8,104 nucleotides of DNA from Campylobacteraceae bacterium (GTDB taxonomy: Bacteria; Campylobacterota; Campylobacteria; Campylobacterales; Sulfurovaceae), in the NCBI GenBank assembly GCA_026986085.1, contig JALSPE010000138.1, positions 1-8,104 on the forward strand, in the 5' to 3' direction. Positions 1 through 5,940 of this stretch are shown one piece after another; within the stretch, counting starts at the first letter, position 1, and each line of letters starts with the position of its first letter. The notes beneath the pieces are model-generated. The model was not told where the DNA came from and ran no database searches. It worked only from the letters and a program-made list of their open reading frames with translations. The translations under genes were made by a program, and so were the position numbers.

Positions 1-119
1 AAAGCGATGCAAACTTCTGCTCTTATATTGTAGGTAAAAAGACAAAAGATTTAGGAGTAGCATACGAAGATGCTAATGGCAAAAGATACTGGAGTGTAGT
101 TTTAGGTGATGAGAAGTAG
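1..119 (+). CDS. C-terminal end of a probable CAP/SCP-domain protein (partial, 5' end outside window)
   Basis: An open frame enters from the left edge (first full codon at position 3) and ends at TAG 117-119, giving 38 residues. The end contains NFCSYI, then DLGVAYEDANGKRYWSVVLG. A cysteine followed by an N/I-rich stretch, a 'GVAY' strand and a closing 'YW..V.G' strand is the usual end of bacterial CAP (SCP/PR-1-like) domains. Those are generally secreted or periplasmic proteins of mostly unknown biochemical activity. The catalytic-like His/Glu residues of the family would lie upstream and cannot be checked. It is convergent with the DUF2207-paralogue gene on the other strand. The family call rests on a short C-terminal match from memory, so it is moderate; that this is coding sequence is more secure. 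Confidence 0.55.
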   Translation, partial: SDANFCSYIVGKKTKDLGVAYEDANGKRYWSVVLGDEK

Positions 120-133
120 TCTTACTATTTCTT
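111..133 (+). terminator. Possible 3'-end hairpin spanning the stop codon of the CAP-like gene
   Basis: GAGAAGTAG (111-119) can pair with CTATTTCTT (125-133) around a 5-nt loop (TCTTA), as nine pairs including two G-U in RNA. It includes the TAG stop. No U-run follows directly (next bases ACCAATTTAAG), so it is a poor intrinsic terminator and may simply stabilise the transcript end. Confidence 0.25.
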
Positions 134-203
134 CACCAATTTAAGTTAAAATTTTACAATAAATCAAGTTCCCCTTAAAAAACTAATTTTAAACAATATC
201 AAC

Positions 204-280
204 GGACACGCGAATTTATTCGCGTCTATTTGGGCTAAAAGTTTATTTAGGCTTACCGCCTCGAATAAATTCGAGGGTCC
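204..280. repeat. 77-bp palindromic intergenic element (MITE/REP-like)
   Basis: The element is bracketed by GGAC (204-207) and GTCC (277-280). Inside each end sits a perfect hairpin: ACGCGAA-TTTA-TTCGCGT at 208-225 and CCTCGAA-TAAA-TTCGAGG at 259-276. The two 22-bp ends (204-225 and 259-280) are inverted copies of each other with 18 of 22 positions matching, including a 12-bp perfect core (CGAATTTATTCG against CGAATAAATTCG). A weaker central hairpin pairs CTAAA (235-239) with TTTAG (246-250). It can therefore fold either as one long hairpin or as a cloverleaf. It has no coding capacity. A related, decayed copy lies at about 5289-5357, which marks it as a dispersed repeat. It lies between two convergent genes, where it could also act as a transcript end, though neither hairpin is followed directly by a T-run. 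Confidence 0.75.
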
Positions 281-301
281 AATTATTGCTCTTTTTTAAT
301 C
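277..301. repeat. 25-bp direct repeat, copy A
   Basis: Positions 277-301 match 344-368 at 23 of 25 positions (differences at 280/347 and 294/361). The offset is 67 bp. The first four bases are also the GTCC end of the palindromic element. Outside these limits the two surroundings do not match. Confidence 0.7.
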
Positions 302-343
302 CGTCTTGTTGTTTGTAGCGTTTTTATAGAGTTTAAAAATTTT

Positions 344-368
344 GTCTAATTATTGCTCTTATTTAATC
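344..368. repeat. 25-bp direct repeat, copy B, overlapping the stop of the DUF2207 paralogue
   Basis: This is the second copy of the repeat at 277-301. Its right end covers the last codon and the TAA stop (363-365 on the minus strand) of the neighbouring gene, so the same GAT-TAA context occurs twice. This suggests a local duplication, or recombination at the 3' end of that gene. Confidence 0.7.
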
Positions 369-1391
369 TATCACTCCAGAAAACTCTATTGAGCTAAAGC
401 TATTTAGGCTACCTTTGAACCAGTATGGTGTTTTAGCTTCGAGGGCTTTGTATAGCTTTAGCCAATGGCTATTTAATTCAAATAGCACGGCGTATGGTAA
501 AATAATATCTAGGTAACTGCTGTTTTCATTTAACATAAAGTCTATTTTTTCTACATCTACACGAGATATAAATTCCCTTAAGCCAAGCAGTTCTCTTTTT
601 GCTTCTATACCTTTTTTTGTTAGTGTATTTATTCTTTTTGTTATAACTCTTATAGGAAAATATATTATAAGCATAATTACTATAGGTGCTAAAGTTAAAA
701 TTATAGAATTACTATAAAAATATATAAAAAAAATTGAGATTAATGTAAAAGTAAATAGAGTTTTTTTAGGAAGAGTAACTTCATATTTAAGATAGAGATA
801 TAATCTATATGTTGCATATATAGCAGTGGCTACTGGAATAAATGTGTATGTATTAAATGGTATTATTTTTTGAAATATTAGATAAAATATATAGAGTGTA
901 AAAGTTGATGCCAAGATTGCAGCTACTGATAGTATAAATTTTTTTCTACTTCTGCTTACAGACTCCCTGTAATACCCCTTTTCAACCAATAAATTATAAG
1001 TTTTTCTCTTTATATCATCAAAGTGGTAACTTCTGATTCTAATAGCTGTAGTTGGCACAAGGGTAGAATTTTTAAATATTGAATACATTATCATAAGTTG
1101 AGCACTATTTAAATCTCTTCTTCTATTTTCAGCTCTTTTGATAAGAGTGCCCCTTTCATCCTCTATAATCTCAATAAAGCCTAAATTTGCAAGTTCTAAA
1201 ATAGCAGGTATTAACTCTTTAAACTCAACAAAGTTATCTTTTAACAAACCAGCTTCTATTGCACTTAAATCCTTTAGGGGTCTATATCTAGGAGATATAG
1301 CTTTAATTTTTAGTAGTATATTAAATTTACTATCTAAAAAGAGGGTAACTGTTGCTATTACTGCTATAGTAGCTATTAAAATATTTTCCAT
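363..1391 (-). CDS. Shortened DUF2207-family membrane protein (paralogue of the adjacent upstream gene)
   Basis: This 342-residue membrane protein is homologous to the membrane and cytoplasmic part of the 593-residue DUF2207 protein next to it. Residues 40-78 match residues 252-290 of the neighbour at about 28 of 39 positions, sharing EAGLLKDNFV and PAILELANLG. The C-terminal block also aligns (shared NTLT, LLGL, PYAVLF, HW.LY). The N-terminal helix (about 3-19) corresponds to the neighbour's helix at 215-233, so the signal peptide and extracytoplasmic domain are absent. The C-terminus stops at FSGVID and lacks the Ser/Gly-rich tail. Further hydrophobic segments lie at about 152-173, 181-200, 211-229 and 230-247. 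ATG 1389-1391 is the first start in frame, directly after TAA TAA. The Shine-Dalgarno is poor, and the gene is probably read through from the DUF2207 gene 36 bp upstream; TATACT (1420-1425, minus) is a weak possible local -10. Function unknown. The intact frame and conserved blocks argue against a pseudogene. Confidence 0.88.
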   Translation of the reverse strand: MENILIATIAVIATVTLFLDSKFNILLKIKAISPRYRPLKDLSAIEAGLLKDNFVEFKELIPAILELANLGFIEIIEDERGTLIKRAENRRRDLNSAQLMIMYSIFKNSTLVPTTAIRIRSYHFDDIKRKTYNLLVEKGYYRESVSRSRKKFILSVAAILASTFTLYIFYLIFQKIIPFNTYTFIPVATAIYATYRLYLYLKYEVTLPKKTLFTFTLISIFFIYFYSNSIILTLAPIVIMLIIYFPIRVITKRINTLTKKGIEAKRELLGLREFISRVDVEKIDFMLNENSSYLDIILPYAVLFELNSHWLKLYKALEAKTPYWFKGSLNSFSSIEFSGVID

Positions 1392-1427
1392 TTATTAATT
1401 TTGGTGGGCGAGTAGATAGAGTATAAT

Positions 1428-3209
1428 CTACCAGCTATCTCCACCTCCACCTCCAAATCCACCTCCACTAAAGTCGCCAAAGCCTCCAAAGTCTCCACTA
1501 TCAATTGATGCAAAATCTGATATACCATCACTAAAACTAGAGCTACCATTTAATGATGGGCTAAAATCTATATACTCAAAGCTATCCCAACTACCACTAT
1601 ACCAATCTGGCATAGGAGCATCTAACTCTTGATAGAGCTCCAGCCAATGCTTATTTAAGCCAAATAAAACAGCATATGGAAGCATCTTATCAAGATACTT
1701 TTTATCCTCTTTTAAAAAGTATTTAATCTTATCTTTATCAGCTTTATCTATAAACTCTTTTAAGCCCAATAGATGCCTTTTTGCCAAAGCTCCTTTAAAG
1801 GTAAGGGTATTCATTTTTCTATATATCAAATAACTTCCAGTTGCTATTATTAAAATCATTAAAATTAAAGATATTGCTAAATCTTTGGAGCCAATTACAG
1901 AAATTAAAAATATAGAACTAAATAGAATCCAAACTGACGAAAATACAATTGCCCCAAACTCTCTACTCTTTATAGCTCCAATTAAGTTAAATACTCCAAA
2001 TGATAAAAACCCTATTGATACAATAAGAGGAATAGCCTTCTCAAAAACGGTATCGCTAAATGCATAATAGGCAAATACTCCAATAGAGATAGCTCCTACT
2101 CCAAATGCAGCAAAAATTAGGCTACTTCTTGCACTTTTAATTGATGAGCCAAAGTATCCTTTTTCTATCATCACTTCGTGCAACTCCTCTCTTATTGTTT
2201 CAAACATCGATTTATCTATCTTTAGAGAGTCTGCAGGCATAACTTCACTAAAGCCAAAAATAGCCTCCATTAAATACTCTTGTTCTCTGCTTAAAGAGTT
2301 ATCTGCCTCTTTAGTTTTGGTTAAGAAGAGCCCATCTTCATCCTCTTCTATCTTTAAATAACCTAAATTTGCCAACTCTAAAATAGCTGGTTTAATCTCT
2401 TCAAAATCAACAAAATTATCCTTTAAGAGCCCAGCTTCCATTACGGTTAAATCTTTTGGTGCTCTATATTTTGGAGCAATAGAGCCAATATCTCCAAATA
2501 TATTAAACTTTTTGGCAAAAAAATAAAATAGAGCAAAAACAGGTGTTAAAAATAGGTAATATATAGGATTTTCCCAATACTTATCGCTTGGTTTTTTACC
2601 CAGTGCCATAAGTGATGGATCAAAATTTATAGATACTGTAAGCCCCTCTTTTGGAGCTAAATTGGTGGTTTTTAACTCTAATCTATCGCCTAGATTTTTT
2701 ACTTCTACTCTCTCTTTAGAGCCAAATCTTCCTCTGAATGCTTTAGCTTCAATTTTGCCCTGTAATTTTTTTGGTAAAAAAATTGTAGCTGTTGCTACTT
2801 TAATTGGTTTTTTAAAGCCTGTTCCTATTAAGTCGGCTATTATATAGTGTTTTTCATCCTTTTGCCTAACTACCTCACCCAATAGGTTGTAGTCTATTTG
2901 ATAATTTACCTTACCACTTACAAATCTATTGCCACTTCCTACTCTAATTCTCCAAAACTTACCTTTATCCATTAATTTATACTCTGCTGGTGAGCCATCT
3001 TGATAGATTTTTAAATTTTTTATTCTCATGCCATTTTTTGGAATATCTCTATATATTCCATGCCGAGAATTACTACCAAAATCCCAAACTATAGACTCTT
3101 TAACATTAGCAGTTGAGCTATCTCTAATAGCAAGTTTAGTATCAAAACTTGCTATAACTTCAGCATAGATAGATAGCGTAAATATAAGTAGTAAAAGGAT
3201 TTTTCTCAT
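1428..3209 (-). CDS. DUF2207 domain-containing membrane protein with glycine-rich C-terminus
   Basis: This 593-residue protein has the full DUF2207 architecture. A signal peptide (about 1-16, ending SIYA) is followed by a mainly beta extracytoplasmic domain (about 17-205, with SRHGIYRDIP near 48-57). A membrane helix lies at about 215-233. Next comes a cytoplasmic region (about 236-360) with a helical block at 252-290. Four hydrophobic segments follow (about 362-384, 391-412, 418-439, 443-463), then a conserved block with PYAVLF (511-516) and HW.ELY (521-526). The Ser/Gly/Asp-rich tail ends GGGFGGGGGDSW, a composition also typical of other LemA-associated proteins such as YgcG/TPM proteins. 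The ATG overlaps the lemA stop as ATGA (3206-3209), so translation is probably coupled; no strong separate Shine-Dalgarno is visible. Family members are widespread, often beside lemA, and no enzymatic role is established. The family call is confident; the function is open. Confidence 0.93.
   Translation of the reverse strand: MRKILLLLIFTLSIYAEVIASFDTKLAIRDSSTANVKESIVWDFGSNSRHGIYRDIPKNGMRIKNLKIYQDGSPAEYKLMDKGKFWRIRVGSGNRFVSGKVNYQIDYNLLGEVVRQKDEKHYIIADLIGTGFKKPIKVATATIFLPKKLQGKIEAKAFRGRFGSKERVEVKNLGDRLELKTTNLAPKEGLTVSINFDPSLMALGKKPSDKYWENPIYYLFLTPVFALFYFFAKKFNIFGDIGSIAPKYRAPKDLTVMEAGLLKDNFVDFEEIKPAILELANLGYLKIEEDEDGLFLTKTKEADNSLSREQEYLMEAIFGFSEVMPADSLKIDKSMFETIREELHEVMIEKGYFGSSIKSARSSLIFAAFGVGAISIGVFAYYAFSDTVFEKAIPLIVSIGFLSFGVFNLIGAIKSREFGAIVFSSVWILFSSIFLISVIGSKDLAISLILMILIIATGSYLIYRKMNTLTFKGALAKRHLLGLKEFIDKADKDKIKYFLKEDKKYLDKMLPYAVLFGLNKHWLELYQELDAPMPDWYSGSWDSFEYIDFSPSLNGSSSFSDGISDFASIDSGDFGGFGDFSGGGFGGGGGDSW
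1438..1500 (-). repeat. Low-complexity glycine-codon tract at the DUF2207 3' end
   Basis: On the plus strand the tract is rich in CTCCAC/CTCCAAA units. Read on the minus strand these encode the tail of GGA/GGT glycine codons mixed with Phe, Asp and Ser. It is an intragenic simple repeat, prone to length change by slippage, and much richer in G+C than its surroundings. Confidence 0.6.
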
Positions 3210-3769
3210 AGGTCTATTTTTGGCATACTATATACATCTTTTGCAATAGACTCATCTACCTCAAAATACTCATATGGCGTAAAGTTGAATTGTCTTGCAA
3301 TAAATAGCTCTGGAAAAGAGTCTATCTTTGCATTGAAATCTCTAACTGTCGCATTGTAGTATCTTCTTGAACTCTCGATATCCTCTTCAAGAGCTTGTAA
3401 TTGATTTTGTAAATTTATAAAGTTCTCATTTGCTTTAAGCTCTGGATAAGCTTCACTCAATCCAAAAATCCCACTAACTGCACTCTTATACATAGCTTCA
3501 GCTTCACTAGCTTCTCCAGCATTATGTGCATTTAGGGCCATATTTCTAGCCTTAATTACTTTCTCTAAAGTTTCACTCTCATGCTTTGTATAACCCTTTA
3601 TTGTATCTACAAGAGCCGGTATAAGGTTGTATCTCTTTTTTAATTGAACCTCGATATCACTCCAAGAAGAGAGTATCCTCTGTTTCATACCAACTAAGTT
3701 ATTATATGCCATAACCATATATATTGCGCCACCTATTAAAATTAATAGTATAATAGTAGAAAAGTTCAT
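3206..3769 (-). CDS. lemA: LemA family protein
   Basis: This 187-residue protein has the standard LemA layout. An N-terminal membrane helix (about 4-22) carries little sequence before it. It is followed by the family signature (YNNLVGMKQ at 22-30, SWSDIEVQLKKRYNLIPALV at 36-54) and by long helices. Near the end come ENFINLQNQL (114-123), SRRYYNATVRDFN (134-146) and FPELFIARQF (152-161). LemA proteins are membrane-anchored with a helical bundle on the outer face; the molecular role is not firmly known. ATG 3767-3769 follows AAGGAT (3775-3780 on the minus strand) at good spacing. It is the first gene of a minus-strand operon with the DUF2207 gene, which starts inside the lemA stop. It is divergent from rmuC across 95 bp. 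Length is normal for the family. Confidence 0.95.
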   Translation of the reverse strand: MNFSTIILLILIGGAIYMVMAYNNLVGMKQRILSSWSDIEVQLKKRYNLIPALVDTIKGYTKHESETLEKVIKARNMALNAHNAGEASEAEAMYKSAVSGIFGLSEAYPELKANENFINLQNQLQALEEDIESSRRYYNATVRDFNAKIDSFPELFIARQFNFTPYEYFEVDESIAKDVYSMPKIDL

Positions 3770-3792
3770 TTGTATCCTTTTAAAGTAAAATT

Positions 3793-3812
3793 GGCTACAA
3801 TTTATTATAGCC
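3793..3812. promoter_or_regulatory. Small dyad overlapping the proximal lemA -10 box
   Basis: GGCTA (3793-3797) and TAGCC (3808-3812) form a 5-bp inverted repeat around the proximal TATAAT of lemA. The position is right for an operator, but the arms are short and it may be chance. Confidence 0.2.
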
Positions 3813-3826
3813 TTTGGATAATTATA
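3804..3826 (-). promoter_or_regulatory. Tandem candidate -10 boxes for the lemA operon
   Basis: Two perfect minus-strand TATAAT boxes lie 17 bp apart, at 3821-3826 (in AGCTATAATTAT) and 3804-3809 (in GGCTATAATAAA). Neither has a good -35 match. The upstream one is preceded by a T-rich tract (TTTATTTTTTTAGC), as is common for sigma-70 promoters in Campylobacterota. Either could start the lemA transcript. Confidence 0.5.
3817..3822 (+). promoter_or_regulatory. Candidate -10 box for rmuC
   Basis: GATAAT at 3817-3822 is the best plus-strand -10 candidate upstream of rmuC, with no clear -35. It overlaps the distal minus-strand TATAAT of lemA (3821-3826), so the two divergent promoters would compete for polymerase. 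Confidence 0.3.
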
Positions 3827-3864
3827 GCTAAAAAAATAAAGAAAAAGGAGAAATATAACATATT

Positions 3865-5271
3865 ATGAGTGAAAAATTGATAGAAATTATATTTTTGATA
3901 GTTGCATTAGGTGCAATAGCTATTACCATTTTTAGGTTGTATATGGAAAATGCAAGATTAAAAAGCCGTCTGATTAAATTTATAAACAGTGATAATGAGC
4001 ATAAAGAGAGATTAAGAGAGTTAATATCTAAGAGTGAACTTTTAGAGCGAGAATCCTTAGAGCTTAATAGATTAAAAGAGATAGAAAGCAGTTACAATCA
4101 GTTATTGGGAAAATATAGTAAAATAGAAGAGGAGCTAGAGTTATCAAGAGCCAAATTATCTATGTATGGGGATAAATTACAAGAGTATCAAGCCTTGCAA
4201 GAGAGAACAAAGAGCCTAAATGATGCACTCAAAGAGAAAGAGAAGCTAATTGATACACTAAAAGAGCAAATGGTAAATGAGTTTAAAAATCTATCTAATG
4301 AGTTACTTGAAAAAAATAGCGAAACTATGCAAAAAAGCAGTAAAGAGCAACTCTCTCAAATATTAGAGCCATTTGATAGAGAGCTTAAAGGCTTTAAGGA
4401 GACAATATCTAACATAAATAGCCAACAAAATAGCTCTATAAGTATGTTAAGAGGTGAGCTAACACAACTTAAAACTTTAAATAATAACTTATCTAAAGAT
4501 GCAAAAGAGTTAGCATCTGCATTAAAAGGAGATAATAAACTACAAGGAAATTGGGGAGAGTTGGTTTTAGATAGAGCATTAGAAGCTAGTGGCTTAAAAA
4601 AAGGAAGTGAATATAAAAGAGAAGTTGAACTTCTTGATGGTGATAAAAAATATAGAGCCGATGTAATTATCTATTTACCAGAGGGAAAACATTTGATTAT
4701 AGACTCTAAAGTATCACTAAATAGCTATATTGGCGCATTAAAATCTACTGATGAGCAGGTGCAAAAATTGGCAAAAACAAAACTTCTGCTTAGTATAAAA
4801 AGACATATAGATACACTTGGCTCTAAAAAATATCATATGTTAGATGATATTTTAACTCCAGAATTTACACTAATGTTTATACCAATAGAGAGAGCCTTTA
4901 GTATGGCACTAGAGCAAGATTCGGCACTTTTGGAGTATGCACTTCAAAGAGGGGTAAGTATTGTTACACCAACAACACTATTTGCTACACTAAAGAGTAT
5001 AGCAACAATTTGGAAACTATCTAACCACGATAAAAATATGCAACTCTTGGCAAAAGAGGCAGGTAGCTTACACTATAAATTTGCACTATTTTTAGAAGAG
5101 TTTAATAAGATAGAACACAGAATATCCCAAGCCCAAAAATCACTAGATAGTGCAAAAATAAAATTAAGTAGTGGACAAGGGAGCCTATATAGTAAAATAC
5201 AAAAAGTTGGTGAGTTAAGTGGCAGAGCAAAAAAAGAGTTACCTAAAATATTAACTCAAGAGATACAGTAG
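3865..5271 (+). CDS. rmuC: RmuC family DNA recombination protein
   Basis: This 468-residue protein has RmuC architecture. An N-terminal membrane anchor (about 5-24) is followed by a long Glu/Lys/Leu-rich coiled coil (about 28-215) and the conserved RmuC domain (about 218-455). Hallmarks are LKGDNKLQGNWGELVLDRAL (220-239), YRADVIIYLP (263-272), HLIIDSKVSLNSY (276-288), FTLMFIPIERAF (334-345) and VSIVTPTTLFATLKSIATIW (364-383). The domain belongs to the PD-(D/E)XK nuclease-like superfamily; the D-V-I-I-Y and I-D-S-K segments are consistent with that core. In E. coli, rmuC mutation raises inversion at short inverted repeats. AAGGAG (3845-3850) precedes ATG 3865 by 14 nt, longer than usual; no other conventional start lies between it and the in-frame TAA at 3856-3858. 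It appears to be monocistronic, with a terminator-like structure at 5281-5326. Confidence 0.94.
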   Translation: MSEKLIEIIFLIVALGAIAITIFRLYMENARLKSRLIKFINSDNEHKERLRELISKSELLERESLELNRLKEIESSYNQLLGKYSKIEEELELSRAKLSMYGDKLQEYQALQERTKSLNDALKEKEKLIDTLKEQMVNEFKNLSNELLEKNSETMQKSSKEQLSQILEPFDRELKGFKETISNINSQQNSSISMLRGELTQLKTLNNNLSKDAKELASALKGDNKLQGNWGELVLDRALEASGLKKGSEYKREVELLDGDKKYRADVIIYLPEGKHLIIDSKVSLNSYIGALKSTDEQVQKLAKTKLLLSIKRHIDTLGSKKYHMLDDILTPEFTLMFIPIERAFSMALEQDSALLEYALQRGVSIVTPTTLFATLKSIATIWKLSNHDKNMQLLAKEAGSLHYKFALFLEEFNKIEHRISQAQKSLDSAKIKLSSGQGSLYSKIQKVGELSGRAKKELPKILTQEIQ

Positions 5272-5280
5272 AGACTACAT

Positions 5281-5326
5281 ATAGACACAGACACGCGAAT
5301 TCATTCTCGTTTAGGGTGTCTATTTT
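5281..5326 (+). terminator. Terminator-like hairpin downstream of rmuC, formed by a decayed repeat copy
   Basis: ATAGACAC (5281-5288) pairs perfectly with GTGTCTAT (5316-5323). Inside is a second stem, ACGCGAAT (5293-5300) with ATTCTCGT (5303-5310), carrying one C-T mismatch. TTTT follows the outer stem (5323-5326). It begins 10 bp after the rmuC stop. The nested stem is the left arm of a repeat related to the element at 204-280. Confidence 0.5.
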
Positions 5327-5357
5327 CACTTATCGCCCCAAATAATTTATAGTATCC
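5289..5357 (+). repeat. Decayed second copy of the palindromic intergenic element
   Basis: The left end (5289-5310) matches 204-225 at 19 of 22 positions (GACACGCGAATT identical). Further along, CTTATCGCC (5329-5337) matches CTTACCGCC (252-260) with one change. The following 16 bases match 261-276 at 10 of 16 positions. The right-hand hairpin has been lost through substitutions, while the left hairpin survives. The copy is in the same orientation, slightly shorter, and again in an intergenic space. The right boundary is approximate. Confidence 0.6.
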
Positions 5358-5394
5358 TATTATATTAAATATATGTCATTTTTATATATTTTTT

Positions 5395-5408
5395 TATTTA
5401 ATTAAATA
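5395..5408. promoter_or_regulatory. 14-bp perfect palindrome upstream of the nfeD-like gene
   Basis: TATTTAATTAAATA reads the same on both strands and ends 7 bp before the TATAAT box. It sits in an extremely AT-rich stretch, so it may be an A/T promoter element or chance rather than an operator. Confidence 0.3.
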
Positions 5409-5412
5409 TATT

Positions 5413-5421
5413 TGATATAAT
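5413..5421 (+). promoter_or_regulatory. Extended -10 promoter for the nfeD-like operon
   Basis: TGATATAAT is a perfect extended -10 (TG-N-TATAAT, hexamer 5416-5421), preceded by phased A/T tracts and no obvious -35. The start point would be near 5428, giving a leader of under 20 nt. Shine-Dalgarno AGAGG (5434-5438) precedes ATG 5445. Confidence 0.65.
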
Positions 5422-5444
5422 GGGATAAAAAATAGAGGCATTAT

Positions 5445-5894
5445 ATGGAGAGTTTTTTATCAATAAATACTATCTGGTGGCAGTGGGTAATAGTTGCGAT
5501 AATATTTTTAGTTATAGAGATGTTTACAATAACAATGAATGCATTAGCAGTTGCAATAGCAGCATTGAGCGTTGGTGTCTTAATCTACTTTAAAGAGCTA
5601 GCATTTAACTATCAACTAGCTATATTTTTTATAATATTTATTATTGCTTTAACTCTTAAAGCCCTGTTACCAAAATCTATAAAAGAGATAAAAGAGCCAT
5701 CTGTTGAAGCTGGATTAATTGGTGTAGCATCAAAAGATATAAAGCCACTTTTGGTAGGTAAAGTAGAGCTTAAAGCCCCTGTAAATGGTATTAAAACTTG
5801 GAATGCAGTATCATCTTTTGATATAAAAAAGGGTAAAAAGGTTAGGGTAATAAAGATAAAAGGAGAGCTCTTAGAGGTAGAGCCAATACTCTAA
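5445..5894 (+). CDS. NfeD-like membrane protein
   Basis: This 149-residue protein has the short NfeD (YbbK-type) layout. Hydrophobic N-terminal segments at about 11-27, 31-48 and 57-75 begin with a WWQW motif and the E-MF helix end (24-27) typical of the family. A soluble C-terminal domain (about 85-149), predicted to be an OB-fold beta barrel, contains GLIGVA (90-95), LLVGKVEL (102-109), WNAVSS (119-124) and KGKKVRVIKIKGELLEVEPI. NfeD proteins usually partner an SPFH/stomatin-like protein in membrane microdomains. No SPFH gene lies beside it here, so the partner, if any, is elsewhere or outside the window. ATG 5445 has AGAGG six bases upstream and its own promoter. It is followed after 46 bp by the exported-protein gene without a visible terminator, suggesting cotranscription. 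Confidence 0.87.
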   Translation: MESFLSINTIWWQWVIVAIIFLVIEMFTITMNALAVAIAALSVGVLIYFKELAFNYQLAIFFIIFIIALTLKALLPKSIKEIKEPSVEAGLIGVASKDIKPLLVGKVELKAPVNGIKTWNAVSSFDIKKGKKVRVIKIKGELLEVEPIL

Positions 5895-5940
5895 AAGTGT
5901 GGCTAGAGTAGTGTGTAAATAGAAATTCTAAAGGGTTATA

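Noticed and set aside
204..280. Cloverleaf-like fold of 77 nt resembling a tRNA
   Set aside because: The arms do not have tRNA proportions, there is no proper anticodon or T-loop, no CCA end and no conserved D-loop bases. A diverged copy elsewhere and the inverted ends fit a dispersed palindromic repeat better.
1138..1398. Plus-strand 86-codon open frame
   Set aside because: It is antisense to the conserved DUF2207 paralogue, lacks a convincing ribosome-binding site and resembles no protein I know. It is a by-product of the codon use on the minus strand.
1414..1440. Six-bp inverted repeat around the DUF2207 stop (AGATAG/CTATCT) as a terminator between the paralogues
   Set aside because: The stem is short and A/T-rich and is not followed by a T-run in the direction of transcription. 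Readthrough into the next gene seems more likely.
1885..2847. Short plus-strand open frames at 1885-2067 and 2662-2847
   Set aside because: Both lie inside the DUF2207 gene on the opposite strand, where the conserved protein domains show which strand codes.
5920..5930. Small palindrome TAGAAATTCTA just before the Shine-Dalgarno of the exported-protein gene
   Set aside because: The arms are only 5 bp and A/T-rich, so it is likely by chance, and no loop large enough for a useful hairpin exists.
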